A stretch of 64,000 bases of DNA, taken from positions 2,800,903-2,864,902 of the forward strand of contig NZ_LR130760.1 in assembly GCF_900625095.1 (NCBI RefSeq). The letters run 5' to 3'. Of this stretch, positions 27,079-35,422 are shown one piece after another (positions within the stretch are counted from its first letter, which is position 1; each line of letters begins with the position of its first letter). The position numbers and the translations under genes are program-made. The DNA comes from Acinetobacter ihumii. GTDB taxonomy: Bacteria; Pseudomonadota; Gammaproteobacteria; Pseudomonadales; Moraxellaceae. A model generated the notes under the pieces. The model did no database searches. It was given only the letters and a program-made list of their open reading frames with translations, and was not told the origin of the DNA.

Positions 27079-28471
27079 TCATCCTTTATTGCAAGAAATT
27101 CAGAAGGGTGAAAGTCAAACCCTTGAATTTAAAGAGCAGTTACCGAAAGGGCAACAGGTCGCAAAGACCCTGATTGCTTTTGCCAATACCAGTGGTGGTA
27201 AATTGGTAGTGGGTGTAAGTGATGATCGCCAACTCGTGGGTATTCAAGATGATATTTTTGAGTTGCAAGATCAGATCACTTCGATGATCAATGAACTCTG
27301 TATGCCCAACATTCTGCCGTATATTTATATCGAGAATATCCAAGGCATGGAGTTGCTGGTGATTGAAGTCAGCCGTGGTTCATTGTTGCCTTATTATCTC
27401 AAGCCACAAGGCAAGGCACAGGGAACCTATATCCGTTTGGGTGCAAGTAATCGTGTGGCATCGCCTGAGTATATCCAGCAACTTGAATTGCAACGTCTGA
27501 ACCAAACTTTTGATGAACAGCCGAATCCACAATACAGTTTAGATGACATTGATTTACAGCCTTTAAAGCAAGCCTTTGCTGATCTGGGTAAAGAGCTGTC
27601 TTTGCAGAAAATGCGTAATCTTAAATTGATCATTCAGCAGAATGGACAGGATTACCCAAGTCATGGGTTACTCATTTTGTTGGGGCTTTATGAGCAGGTT
27701 GAGATCAAATGTAGCCGCTTTAAAGGCACGACCATGACAGTGTTTTTGGATAAGAAAGAATACCGTGGAGACTTATTTAGTCAGTTGAAGCAAACAGAGC
27801 AATTCATCAAAAACCATCTGCATCTACGTGCTGAAATTTTAGGGTTACAACGTACAGAAAGTTATGAAATCCCCATTCCTGCAATTCGTGAAGCCTTGGT
27901 GAATGCAGTGTTGCATCGTGACTATAGCAATGCAGGGCGTGATATCAAGGTTGGCATTTATGATGACATCCTGAATATTGTATCCCCGGGTGGCTTGCCC
28001 AATGGTCTGACTGAAGAAGATTTGGCTCAAGGTCGTTCAGAGATTCGTAACCGTGTTTTGGCACGTGTGTTTAAAGAGCTGGGTTATATCGAGCAGTGGG
28101 GCAGTGGTATTGCCCGTATTAAAGATCTGTGTTTGCAGGCAGGTAATGCCGAACCTCAATTGAAAGCGCAAGGTGATTTTGTCGATTGGGAGTTTTACCG
28201 TCCTTCGATTGAGCAATTAAGTGGCTCAATAGGTGGCTCAATAGGTGGCTCAATCCAAAATACTATGCTGACAGATCGTCAAAAAGAGATTTTAGTTTTA
28301 ATTCAACAGAACCCGAAAGTTTCCTATCGCTACATGGCAGAGCAGCTAGGGATTAATGAGTCAGCAGTGAAAAAGCATCTGAACCATTTAAAAGATGCAG
28401 GTTGGCTTGAGCGTGTTGGTGGTACTCGTGGCTATTGGGCGATTAAGAAAGAATTTGGGGGTGCGGTGTGA
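27068..28471 (+). CDS. AlbA_2/Schlafen-type DNA-binding protein with ATPase-like and winged-helix domains
   Basis: The 467-residue protein begins with an AlbA_2 domain (SQTLEFKEQLPKGQQVAKTL and FANTSGGKLVVGVSDD, about 15-125). A HATPase_c_4-like region follows (IREALVNAVLHRDY and GGLPNGLTEEDLAQGRSEIRN, about 270-345), and a C-terminal winged helix (DRQKEILVLIQQNPKVSYRY). A GGSI tripeptide-like repeat at about 385-395 is encoded by a 12-bp tandem repeat. Such genes are common inside type I restriction-modification operons and are annotated as transcriptional regulators. Their task there is not firmly known. It overlaps hsdM by 11 bases and hsdS by four. Confidence 0.85.
   Translation: MSSDHPLLQEIQKGESQTLEFKEQLPKGQQVAKTLIAFANTSGGKLVVGVSDDRQLVGIQDDIFELQDQITSMINELCMPNILPYIYIENIQGMELLVIEVSRGSLLPYYLKPQGKAQGTYIRLGASNRVASPEYIQQLELQRLNQTFDEQPNPQYSLDDIDLQPLKQAFADLGKELSLQKMRNLKLIIQQNGQDYPSHGLLILLGLYEQVEIKCSRFKGTTMTVFLDKKEYRGDLFSQLKQTEQFIKNHLHLRAEILGLQRTESYEIPIPAIREALVNAVLHRDYSNAGRDIKVGIYDDILNIVSPGGLPNGLTEEDLAQGRSEIRNRVLARVFKELGYIEQWGSGIARIKDLCLQAGNAEPQLKAQGDFVDWEFYRPSIEQLSGSIGGSIGGSIQNTMLTDRQKEILVLIQQNPKVSYRYMAEQLGINESAVKKHLNHLKDAGWLERVGGTRGYWAIKKEFGGAV
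28222..28253 (+). repeat. 12-bp tandem repeat in the AlbA_2 gene
   Basis: GGTGGCTCAATA-type units recur nearly three times, encoding GGSIGGSIGGSI between the ATPase-like and winged-helix parts. Unit-number change would keep the frame and alter only linker length. Confidence 0.7.
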
Positions 28472-29886
28472 GTTTTACTCTACGTTTGTTTTGGGAAGCT
28501 GCGGGCGGTAATGTGCCTGAGCATTGGGAATTTAAAACAATAGATGAGTTATTAGAGCATCCGAAGGCTATATCAGTTGGTGTGATGTATCCGGGATCTG
28601 ATACGGATGGTGGTGTTCCTTTAATTAAGGTTTCTGATGTTAAAAATGGAGCAATTGCATCACGCCCTTCATTTTGTATCAGTAACAAAGTTGATGAAGA
28701 GTATAAAAGGACTCGTTTAAATGGTTCGGAGCTTTTACTGACATTAGTCGGTAATCCCGGCGATTGTGTAATCGTAACTGATGAAATGTGTGGCTGGAAC
28801 GTGGCTAGAGCATTAGCTGTGATTCGCCTCAAAGATACCCAATTGCGGTCTTGGATACGTTATGTACTGGCAAGTAAGCCCGCACAACATTTAATAGAAG
28901 CTAGATTAAATACCACAGTTCAAAAAACCTTGAATTTAAAAGATGTACGGGAAATTGGTATTCCAATTCCTCCTAGAGAAGAACGTGATTCAATAACAAA
29001 AATAATTGATTCAATTGAGAAAAAGACATTACTTAATACGCAAATAAACCAAACCCTAGAATCCATTGCTCAAGCCATTTTTAAAAGTTGGTTTATCGAC
29101 TTTGACCCTGTGCGTGCCAAAATTGCAGCTAAGCAGGAAGGAAAAGACGCTGATTTTGCTGCGATGTGTGTTATTAGTGGCAAGAGCGAAGAAGAGCTTA
29201 AGCAAATGTCTGAAGATGATTTGGCTGAATTGCGAGCAACTGCTTCGCTATTTCCTGATGAGTTGATGGAAAGTGAGTTAGGGGAAGTGCCGAAGGGTTG
29301 GGATGCAACAGCTTTAGGAAATTTTCTTGAAATTAAACGAGGTGGCTCCCCTAGACCAATTCAAAACTTTATGGCACCTACAGGATATCCATGGGTTAAG
29401 ATTGCTGATGCAACAGCTGATCCTTCGCCTTTTTTATTTAAAACAAAAGAATTTATTATAAAAGAAGGGCTGAAAAAAACTGTTTATCTCAAAAAAAGTT
29501 CGTTAATATTAACAAATAGTGCAACACCCGGATTACCTAAGTTTTTAGAATTAGATGCATGTATTCATGATGGATGGTTATATTTTCCTCAAAAAAAACA
29601 TTTTTCAGATAATTATTTATATTTCTTATTCTTAAAATTAAGAACTCAACTAGTTGCTCAGGGTAATGGTAGTGTTTTTACAAACCTAAAAACAGATATT
29701 TTGCGTAATCAAGTTGTTTTAGTACCAACTAGAGAGGTTATTGAAAAATTTGATCTTCAAGTTGGCAAGATATTAGAAATGATGAAAACTCAGTGTATTC
29801 AATCCAGTAACTTATCTGATTTGAGAGATACCCTATTACCAAAACTATTGTCGGGTGAGCTAGATGCTACTTTATTAAAAGAATAG
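28468..29886 (+). CDS. hsdS: type I restriction-modification specificity subunit HsdS
   Basis: This subunit determines the recognition sequence of the HsdMSR complex. It has 472 residues in the usual two-repeat plan. The first target-recognition domain covers about 12-165. A conserved helical spacer follows (IAQAIFKSWFIDFDPVRAKI, about 195-215, then the LGEVPKGWD restart near 270). The second target-recognition domain is at about 275-420, and a terminal helix ends LLPKLLSGELD. The start is GTG, sharing four bases with the preceding stop (GTGA), so translation is coupled. Both recognition domains look complete. The target sequence cannot be read from the protein. Confidence 0.95.
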   Translation: MSFTLRLFWEAAGGNVPEHWEFKTIDELLEHPKAISVGVMYPGSDTDGGVPLIKVSDVKNGAIASRPSFCISNKVDEEYKRTRLNGSELLLTLVGNPGDCVIVTDEMCGWNVARALAVIRLKDTQLRSWIRYVLASKPAQHLIEARLNTTVQKTLNLKDVREIGIPIPPREERDSITKIIDSIEKKTLLNTQINQTLESIAQAIFKSWFIDFDPVRAKIAAKQEGKDADFAAMCVISGKSEEELKQMSEDDLAELRATASLFPDELMESELGEVPKGWDATALGNFLEIKRGGSPRPIQNFMAPTGYPWVKIADATADPSPFLFKTKEFIIKEGLKKTVYLKKSSLILTNSATPGLPKFLELDACIHDGWLYFPQKKHFSDNYLYFLFLKLRTQLVAQGNGSVFTNLKTDILRNQVVLVPTREVIEKFDLQVGKILEMMKTQCIQSSNLSDLRDTLLPKLLSGELDATLLKE

Positions 29887-29894
29887 GCAACGTT

Positions 29895-30491
29895 ATGGCA
29901 AGAACAAATACTCGTAGGAAGGTAGATTTATATATCCTATCTTTAGGATTGTTATTTCTATTTTTTATAATAATGTCGATTCATTTCCCTGATGAATCTT
30001 TTTTTTTGAAAGATTTTAAATCATGGAATGAGTTAATATTAAAAAATATTTTGACCATAATTTCGCTCTTAGCTTTGATATATTGTTTTGATGCCTACAA
30101 AAAATTTGACTTTGATTTGAAAGGAACAACCGAGATTCCTTTTGAAATAAGAAAAATTGATGATGCTAATTATGAGCATTTAACATTCTTGGCTACATAT
30201 GTAGTTCCTTTGATTAGTTTTAATTTTAGTGAAGGGAGACAAGTTATCGTGCTAATACTTTTATTGGTGGTTATGGGAGCTATATATGTTAAAACTGATC
30301 TTTTTTATGCTAATCCATCACTAGCACTTTTGGGATTTCGTATATATCGGGCAAATGGTAATTTTAAAAATGGAGAAAGAGAGGGAATAATTTTGATAAG
30401 TAGAACTAAAATGAAAGTGGGGACTAAAGTTTCATATATAAAACTAGATGATAGAATTTATTTTGTAAAAGGCTTAAAAGATGAATCTTAG
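29895..30491 (+). CDS. kwaA: Kiwa anti-phage membrane protein KwaA
   Basis: The 198-residue membrane protein has about four hydrophobic helices (about 12-31, 46-65, 93-110, 116-133). A cytosolic C-terminal part reads FYANPSLALLGFRIYR and later VGTKVSYIKLDDRIYFVKG. The size, topology and position directly before a DUF4868 gene identify KwaA. In Kiwa it forms the envelope sensor that detects phage attack. It overlaps kwaB by 11 bases. It starts nine bases after hsdS, so the Kiwa pair rides on the restriction-modification transcript. The call depends partly on its partner. Confidence 0.85.
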   Translation: MARTNTRRKVDLYILSLGLLFLFFIIMSIHFPDESFFLKDFKSWNELILKNILTIISLLALIYCFDAYKKFDFDLKGTTEIPFEIRKIDDANYEHLTFLATYVVPLISFNFSEGRQVIVLILLLVVMGAIYVKTDLFYANPSLALLGFRIYRANGNFKNGEREGIILISRTKMKVGTKVSYIKLDDRIYFVKGLKDES

Positions 30492-31446
30492 TGAAGTTCA
30501 GGAATCAGTTCGGTATTTTATTGATAATTATGAAAAAATTGGGGTTTCGGTTTATGCTATTCTAAAAGATAGAGGGAGTACAGATCCTGTTAAAGTTGAT
30601 ATTGAATCAGATGCTTTAAAGGGCTTAAAAAAACTATTTATTCAAAGTATAAAAGAATGCGTATTCGATAATGAAGATCTAACAGTATTAAATCTTTCTA
30701 GTTCGGATGAGCGTTTAAATGCTCTTTATATATATGATTTAGAGAGGCCAGATGAACTTAATACATTACAAACGGTAATTGCTAATGATGAATTGCCACT
30801 ACTAAATTTAACTCAACATGACCTTTCTTCTATAAAAGCTTTATTAATAGAGCTAGGTAATGATGAAAATCAGATAGTCTTATATAAAACTTTAGCGCAA
30901 GTGAATGTGTTTAAACGTTCAGGCTTGTTTTTGAAAAAGTCAAAATCTCGATTGGAAAAAATAGACGATGAATTTTTACGCATAAGTTCAGGTTTTCAAA
31001 TGTTGCAAGTAAATAACACTCTATTAGTTGTTGATTTGCAAACTATAGAAAAAAGTTTTGGGTTCCATGACGTAATTAAAAAAGAAGCAGCAGTAGGTGT
31101 TGCTGCATTAAAAAACATGAATTTAGTTCAGAATCATGAGGTTTTGTCTGAGTTGCTTGATGATATCAAATATGCAAGAAGATTCACTAAAATTGCAAAA
31201 TCCTCTCCCGTATTGAAATCAGGAATCCCTAATAACGAAATTATTCAATTTTGCCAAACCTTTCCCACTCTGACAGGAAGAATTCGTTTTAATGATGCTG
31301 CTGATAAAATTATATTAGATACTAAAGTTTCCAAGGATTTATTTATTCAATTGCTTATGGATAATTTTCTTACCTCAGAGCTGACCAAGTCTTATTATGC
31401 AAGTGTAGCAAAAGATAGTATTAATAAAGTTGTCATAAGTAATTAG
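30481..31446 (+). CDS. kwaB: Kiwa anti-phage effector KwaB (DUF4868)
   Basis: The 321-residue soluble protein has the DUF4868 hallmark region: a central FKRSGLFLKKSKSRLEKIDD, then FLRISSGFQMLQVNNTLLVVDL, then FGFHDVIKKEAAVGV. KwaB binds DNA and works with KwaA to halt phage replication and late transcription. The gene starts within the last codons of kwaA (11-base overlap), a tight coupling typical of the system. It stops 57 bases before hsdR, which has its own GGGG ribosome site. No frameshift or truncation is seen, so the pair should be functional. Confidence 0.92.
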   Translation: MNLSEVQESVRYFIDNYEKIGVSVYAILKDRGSTDPVKVDIESDALKGLKKLFIQSIKECVFDNEDLTVLNLSSSDERLNALYIYDLERPDELNTLQTVIANDELPLLNLTQHDLSSIKALLIELGNDENQIVLYKTLAQVNVFKRSGLFLKKSKSRLEKIDDEFLRISSGFQMLQVNNTLLVVDLQTIEKSFGFHDVIKKEAAVGVAALKNMNLVQNHEVLSELLDDIKYARRFTKIAKSSPVLKSGIPNNEIIQFCQTFPTLTGRIRFNDAADKIILDTKVSKDLFIQLLMDNFLTSELTKSYYASVAKDSINKVVISN

Positions 31447-31503
31447 TCAAAAGATATAGCTAAAATTATAGGACTATTTAAGTAATATTTATCGGGGATT
31501 GCC

Positions 31504-34500
31504 ATGAACGAAACACAACTTGAAAACTTATGCCTTGACTGGTTTGCTGAAAATGGTTGGGAAGTCATTCATGGTATTGATATTGCGCCTGACAGCAGTA
31601 ATCCCCTACGCAAAGACTATAAACAAGTCTTAATTGAATCAGACTTACATGCTGCATTTGAACGATTAAATCCGCATCTTCCCATAAATTGTTTTGAACA
31701 AGTCTTACAAAAGCTGAATCAACCTGAAAGTTTAGATATTGTCACCAATAATCGCGCTTTCCATCGTATGTTGTTGGAAGGTGTACCTGTCACGTATAAG
31801 AAGCAAGATGATTGGGTACATGACCATGCCTTCTTAGTGGACTTTAATCATGTGCATCAAAACCGTTTTGTTGCGGTCAATCAATTTACTATTCTAGGTA
31901 CTAAACAACCTCGACGTCCTGACATCATCTGTTTTATCAATGGTATTCCGTTTGCCGTGTTGGAGCTAAAAAGCCCAACCGATGAAAATGCAGATATCTG
32001 GGATGCCTTTAACCAGTTGCAAACTTACAAAGAAGAAATCTCGGATCTGTTTGTATTTAATGAAGCTTTGGTAGTCAGTGATGGTGTAACAGCACGTGTC
32101 GGTTCACTGACGGCGAATCAGGAACGCTTTTTACCGTGGCGTACGATCAAGAATGAAGATGATAAACCCGTTTTAGAATGGGAGTTAGAGACAGTTATTC
32201 GAGGCTTCTTTGATCGAGAATTGTTCCTGGATTACATTCGATTCTTTGTGTTGTTTGAAACAGATGGCGAAAAGACCATTAAGAAAATTGCAGGCTATCA
32301 TCAATTCCATGCGGTTCGGGAAGCGGTACATGCGACCATTGCAGCAGCCAATCCAACTGGGGATAAAAAAGCCGGTGTTGTATGGCATACCCAAGGCTCG
32401 GGTAAAAGTATCTCCATGTGTTGCTATGCAGGTAAACTTTTACAGCAGCCCGCTATGCACAACCCAACCTTGTTAATCGTGACTGACCGTAATGACTTGG
32501 ATGGACAGCTCTTTGAAACCTTTAGCAATGCTCAAGAATTATTAAAGCAAACCCCAGTACAAGCCAATAACCGTGATGAGCTAAGACAGCTTTTGGCTGA
32601 GCGTGAGTCTGGTGGAATCATTTTTACTACAGTACAAAAGTTTGCATTACTGGAAGGTGAGAGTGAGCATCCATTATTGAATGGACGCCATAATATTGTT
32701 GTGATGTCAGATGAAGCACATCGTAGCCAATATGGTTTGAAAGCAAAACTAAACAATGATGGCACATACAAGTTCGGCTATGCCAAGCACATGCGTGATG
32801 CTTTAAAGAATGCTGCTTTTATTGGCTTTACTGGAACTCCAATCTCAAGTGAAGATAAAGACACCCGAGCCGTCTTTGGCGACTATGTCTCCATCTATGA
32901 TATTCAGGATGCCGTCGATGATGGTGCAACAGTCCCAATCTACTACGAATCACGCTTGGCAAAGTTAGATATTAATCAGGCTGAAATCGAAGAGCTATCT
33001 GATCAAGTTGATGAGGTTGTAGAAGATGAAGAATATGTTGGTAACCGAGAAAAGACTAAAAGTGAGTGGAGCCGACTAGAAAAGCTGCTGGGTGCCACAC
33101 CACGGCTGAAACAGATTGCTGCGGATTTAGTCGCACACTTTGAAGCTCGTACTGAAGCGACGGCGGGTAAAGGTATGATTGTGACCATGAGCCGAGAGAT
33201 CTGTGTCCACCTTTACAATGAGATTATTGCCTTACGTCCAGATTGGCATGACCCTGATCCTGAAAAAGGCAAAATCAAAATTGTGATGACGGGTTCAGCT
33301 TCAGATAAACCATTATTACAGCCGCATATCTACAATAAGCAAACTAAAAAACGTCTTGAGAAACGCTTTAAGGATGTCAAAGATCCTTTGCAGTTAGTGA
33401 TCGTGCGCGATATGTGGCTCACAGGTTTTGATGCGCCTTGTACGCACACCATGTATATCGACAAACCGATGAAGGGGCACAACCTCATGCAGGCTATTGC
33501 ACGTGTGAACCGTGTCTTTAAAGATAAGCAGGGTGGACTAGTTGTTGACTATATCGGCATTGCTAATGAATTGAAGCAAGCCTTAAAAACCTATACCGAT
33601 GCCAAAGGTAAAGGGGAACCAACATTACGTGCAGAAGAAGCTTATGCGGTTCTTGCTGAAAAGATGGATGCGATACGGGGAATGTTTGCCAAAACCAATG
33701 AACAGGTTGGCATGGATTTAAGTGCTTATGAAACTCAGGCACACCGACTGATTATCCCCGCAGCTAACTATGTGCTGAGCTTGAAGGATGGTAAAAAGCG
33801 TTTTCTTGATTTAGTCCTGGCAATCAATAAAGCCTTCTCTTTATGCAGCACCTTGGATGAAGCGAAGAACCTGCACAAAGAAATTGCCTTTTACTCAGCC
33901 ATTAAAGCGGTCATTAGCAAGCATACCTCTGTAGATCGTAAACTGTCGCAAGCGGAAAAGGACAGTACGCTAAAACAGATTCTGGATAATGCTGTCATTG
34001 CTGATGGGGTAACAGATGTCTTTGCAATGTGTGGTTTGGATAAACCCAACATTGGCTTGCTTTCAGATGAGTTCTTAGAAGATGTAAGGCAGATGCCATA
34101 CCGTAACTTGGCAGTTGAACTGTTGGAAAAGTTACTCAATGATGGCATTAAGGCAAAGACACGAAACAATGTGGTACAGGAAAAACGCTTCTCTGACCGT
34201 TTGCAGGAAACCTTGAGGAAATACAATAACCGAGCGATTGAAACGTCTCAGGTCATTGAAGAACTCATTCAAATGGCAAAAGAGTTTCAGGCAGAAATGC
34301 AGCGTGAAGCTTCACTTGGCTTGAATCCAGATGAAATCGCTTTCTATGATGCTTTGGCAAACAATGAAAGTGCTGTCAGAGAGCTTGGAGACGATACGTT
34401 GAAACAGATCGCACGAGAGATTACCGAAAAGCTCAGGAAGTCAACGACCGTCGATTGGCAGGTTAGGGACAGTGTCCGTGCTCAGCTGAAAATATTAGTA

Positions 34501-34608
34501 CGTCGTACTTTACAGCGTTGGAAGTATCCACCTGATAAAGCAGCTGAAGCGATTGAGTTGGTGATGAAGCAGGCGGAGACTTTGTCGAATGCTTGGACGT
34601 GTGCTTAA
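31504..34608 (+). CDS. hsdR: type I restriction endonuclease subunit HsdR
   Basis: This is the translocase-nuclease subunit that cuts unmodified DNA. It has 1034 residues. The N-terminal PD-(D/E)xK nuclease has D140 ([14 protein letters not shown]) and E154-x-K156 (LELKSP). The superfamily 2 helicase carries Walker A GSGKS at 298-302, DEAH at 403-406 and motif III FTGTPI. Motif VI-like [10 protein letters not shown] completes the motor. A helical C-terminal domain docks HsdM. It is the last cargo gene before attR, followed by a strong terminator. The separation from hsdS by the Kiwa genes is the notable feature. Confidence 0.97.
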   Translation: MNETQLENLCLDWFAENGWEVIHGIDIAPDSSNPLRKDYKQVLIESDLHAAFERLNPHLPINCFEQVLQKLNQPESLDIVTNNRAFHRMLLEGVPVTYKKQDDWVHDHAFLVDFNHVHQNRFVAVNQFTILGTKQPRRPDIICFINGIPFAVLELKSPTDENADIWDAFNQLQTYKEEISDLFVFNEALVVSDGVTARVGSLTANQERFLPWRTIKNEDDKPVLEWELETVIRGFFDRELFLDYIRFFVLFETDGEKTIKKIAGYHQFHAVREAVHATIAAANPTGDKKAGVVWHTQGSGKSISMCCYAGKLLQQPAMHNPTLLIVTDRNDLDGQLFETFSNAQELLKQTPVQANNRDELRQLLAERESGGIIFTTVQKFALLEGESEHPLLNGRHNIVVMSDEAHRSQYGLKAKLNNDGTYKFGYAKHMRDALKNAAFIGFTGTPISSEDKDTRAVFGDYVSIYDIQDAVDDGATVPIYYESRLAKLDINQAEIEELSDQVDEVVEDEEYVGNREKTKSEWSRLEKLLGATPRLKQIAADLVAHFEARTEATAGKGMIVTMSREICVHLYNEIIALRPDWHDPDPEKGKIKIVMTGSASDKPLLQPHIYNKQTKKRLEKRFKDVKDPLQLVIVRDMWLTGFDAPCTHTMYIDKPMKGHNLMQAIARVNRVFKDKQGGLVVDYIGIANELKQALKTYTDAKGKGEPTLRAEEAYAVLAEKMDAIRGMFAKTNEQVGMDLSAYETQAHRLIIPAANYVLSLKDGKKRFLDLVLAINKAFSLCSTLDEAKNLHKEIAFYSAIKAVISKHTSVDRKLSQAEKDSTLKQILDNAVIADGVTDVFAMCGLDKPNIGLLSDEFLEDVRQMPYRNLAVELLEKLLNDGIKAKTRNNVVQEKRFSDRLQETLRKYNNRAIETSQVIEELIQMAKEFQAEMQREASLGLNPDEIAFYDALANNESAVRELGDDTLKQIAREITEKLRKSTTVDWQVRDSVRAQLKILVRRTLQRWKYPPDKAAEAIELVMKQAETLSNAWTCA

Positions 34609-34626
34609 CTAATAATTCGATTGAAA

Positions 34627-34660
34627 AATTGGTAAGCATTTGGCTTGCCAATTGTTTTTT
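34627..34660 (+). terminator. terminator after hsdR
   Basis: AATTGGTAAGC (34627-34637) pairs with GCTTGCCAATT (34643-34653) with one wobble, and a T6 run follows. Confidence 0.88.
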
Positions 34661-34670
34661 ACACCAAATT

Positions 34671-34678
34671 TACGCCAT
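34671..34678. repeat. TACGCCAT copy near attR
   Basis: This 8-mer, in the context TTTACGCCATTA, matches the paired copies beside attL at 3024 and 3035. It lies 54 bases inside the right core repeat and is a candidate arm-type site. Confidence 0.45.
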
Positions 34679-34723
34679 TAAAATTTATAATAATAATAAA
34701 TCATTGTTTTTAAATAGTAATAT

Positions 34724-34804
34724 TTATTTGTTTGTCCAATCCATCATCGGGGCAACAGAAATACGCGGATTCTTAGAAGTTGTAGTGGAAGAAAAATGGG
34801 TCAT
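34724..34804 (-). pseudogene. 5' stub of the original dusA
   Basis: On the minus strand an ATG at 34804 opens a 26-codon frame. The peptide reads [19 protein letters not shown] followed by MMDWTNK and a stop. Its [13 protein letters not shown] part is identical to residues 12-24 of the full DusA at 1918-2940. It is therefore the native start of dusA, cut off when the island integrated. It shows that the current first 18 codons of dusA were supplied by the island. Confidence 0.92.
34732..34750. repeat. attR core, direct repeat of attL
   Basis: The 19 bases are identical to 2868-2886. They lie inside the displaced 5' stub of dusA and mark the right boundary of the island. Confidence 0.93.
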
Positions 34805-35170
34805 TAAAGATCATGCCTTAACATCAGCGTTGGAAAGTTTGCGATCACAGTAAATTTGAGGTTAAAGAATGAAAATGAAAAAGCAAATAGGCATATTTAA
34901 TCATTACATTTCTAGACCTATAAATCGATCGAAACATGGTCAAACAGAATTTAAATAGATTTTAGCATAGAAATAAAATTGACGTTGAATCACATACAAG
35001 TATATGGATGTTATCTCTTATGAATGTAAATTGCATACGATTCTAATCCGATGCAGATCGACCCTGATGTTACATATCCATACATTGCCATAAAATCTAA
35101 CAACTCGAATATTTTATCGACCATAAACTATGCTATACAAAATAAAAGGACGAAATTAGATGTGAATATT
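34805..35170. other. intergenic region with the former dusA promoter
   Basis: About 365 bases without a convincing gene. The left part should contain the original dusA promoter on the minus strand. A TTGACG (34979-34984) and TATATG (35001-35006) pair with 16-base spacing is a weak plus-strand promoter candidate for the next small gene. Confidence 0.4.
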
Positions 35171-35395
35171 ATGGAAACACGTGAAATTATGGTCAAGGAT
35201 CAATTTGATCAAACATATACAGCCGTCGCAACTATGAAGGCGCAACAGCTTACACCAGAAGGGCAACCTTTAAGCCTGTACCAACGGGTTGAGAAAATTG
35301 AAGTTGAAAATGAAAGTATTCTGCCTTCAACTGAATTGTTATTTGAAAGTCAGCATTCCAATCGAATTTATAAAATTGTTAGCGAATCCACTTGA
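35171..35395 (+). CDS. small conserved-looking hypothetical protein, 74 residues
   Basis: I read the start at ATG 35171 (METREIMVKDQFDQTY). The frame is open 40 codons further upstream, but that part looks non-coding. The peptide is acidic with beta-strand character (YTAVATMKAQQL, then LYQRVEKIEVEN, ending RIYKIVSES). It resembles a small beta-rich cytoplasmic protein. No family is recognised and no signal peptide is present. It converges with the diguanylate cyclase gene. Confidence 0.55.
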   Translation: METREIMVKDQFDQTYTAVATMKAQQLTPEGQPLSLYQRVEKIEVENESILPSTELLFESQHSNRIYKIVSEST

Positions 35396-35422
35396 ATTGA
35401 GCCTTAGGTTGCGAACATCAAT

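Larger units (their letters stand above)
2868..34750. mobile_element. 31.9 kb dusA-associated genomic island
   Basis: The island is bounded by the 19-bp core repeats. It has an integrase next to the left repeat and a truncated copy of the dusA start just outside and across the right one. The content is accessory: integrase, PrtN-like regulator, Rep-like protein, DUF932/YqaJ/Gp3-like cassette, uppP-kdp block with an IS, and type I restriction-modification with Kiwa. There are no conjugation or virion genes, so it would need helper functions or natural transformation to move between cells. A partial paralogue of the Gp3-like gene at 24898 suggests a composite history. Confidence 0.9.

Noticed and set aside
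28468..28832. Open minus-strand frames over hsdS and many other genes
   Set aside because: They are antisense shadows of strongly supported coding regions and have no start signals or family features.
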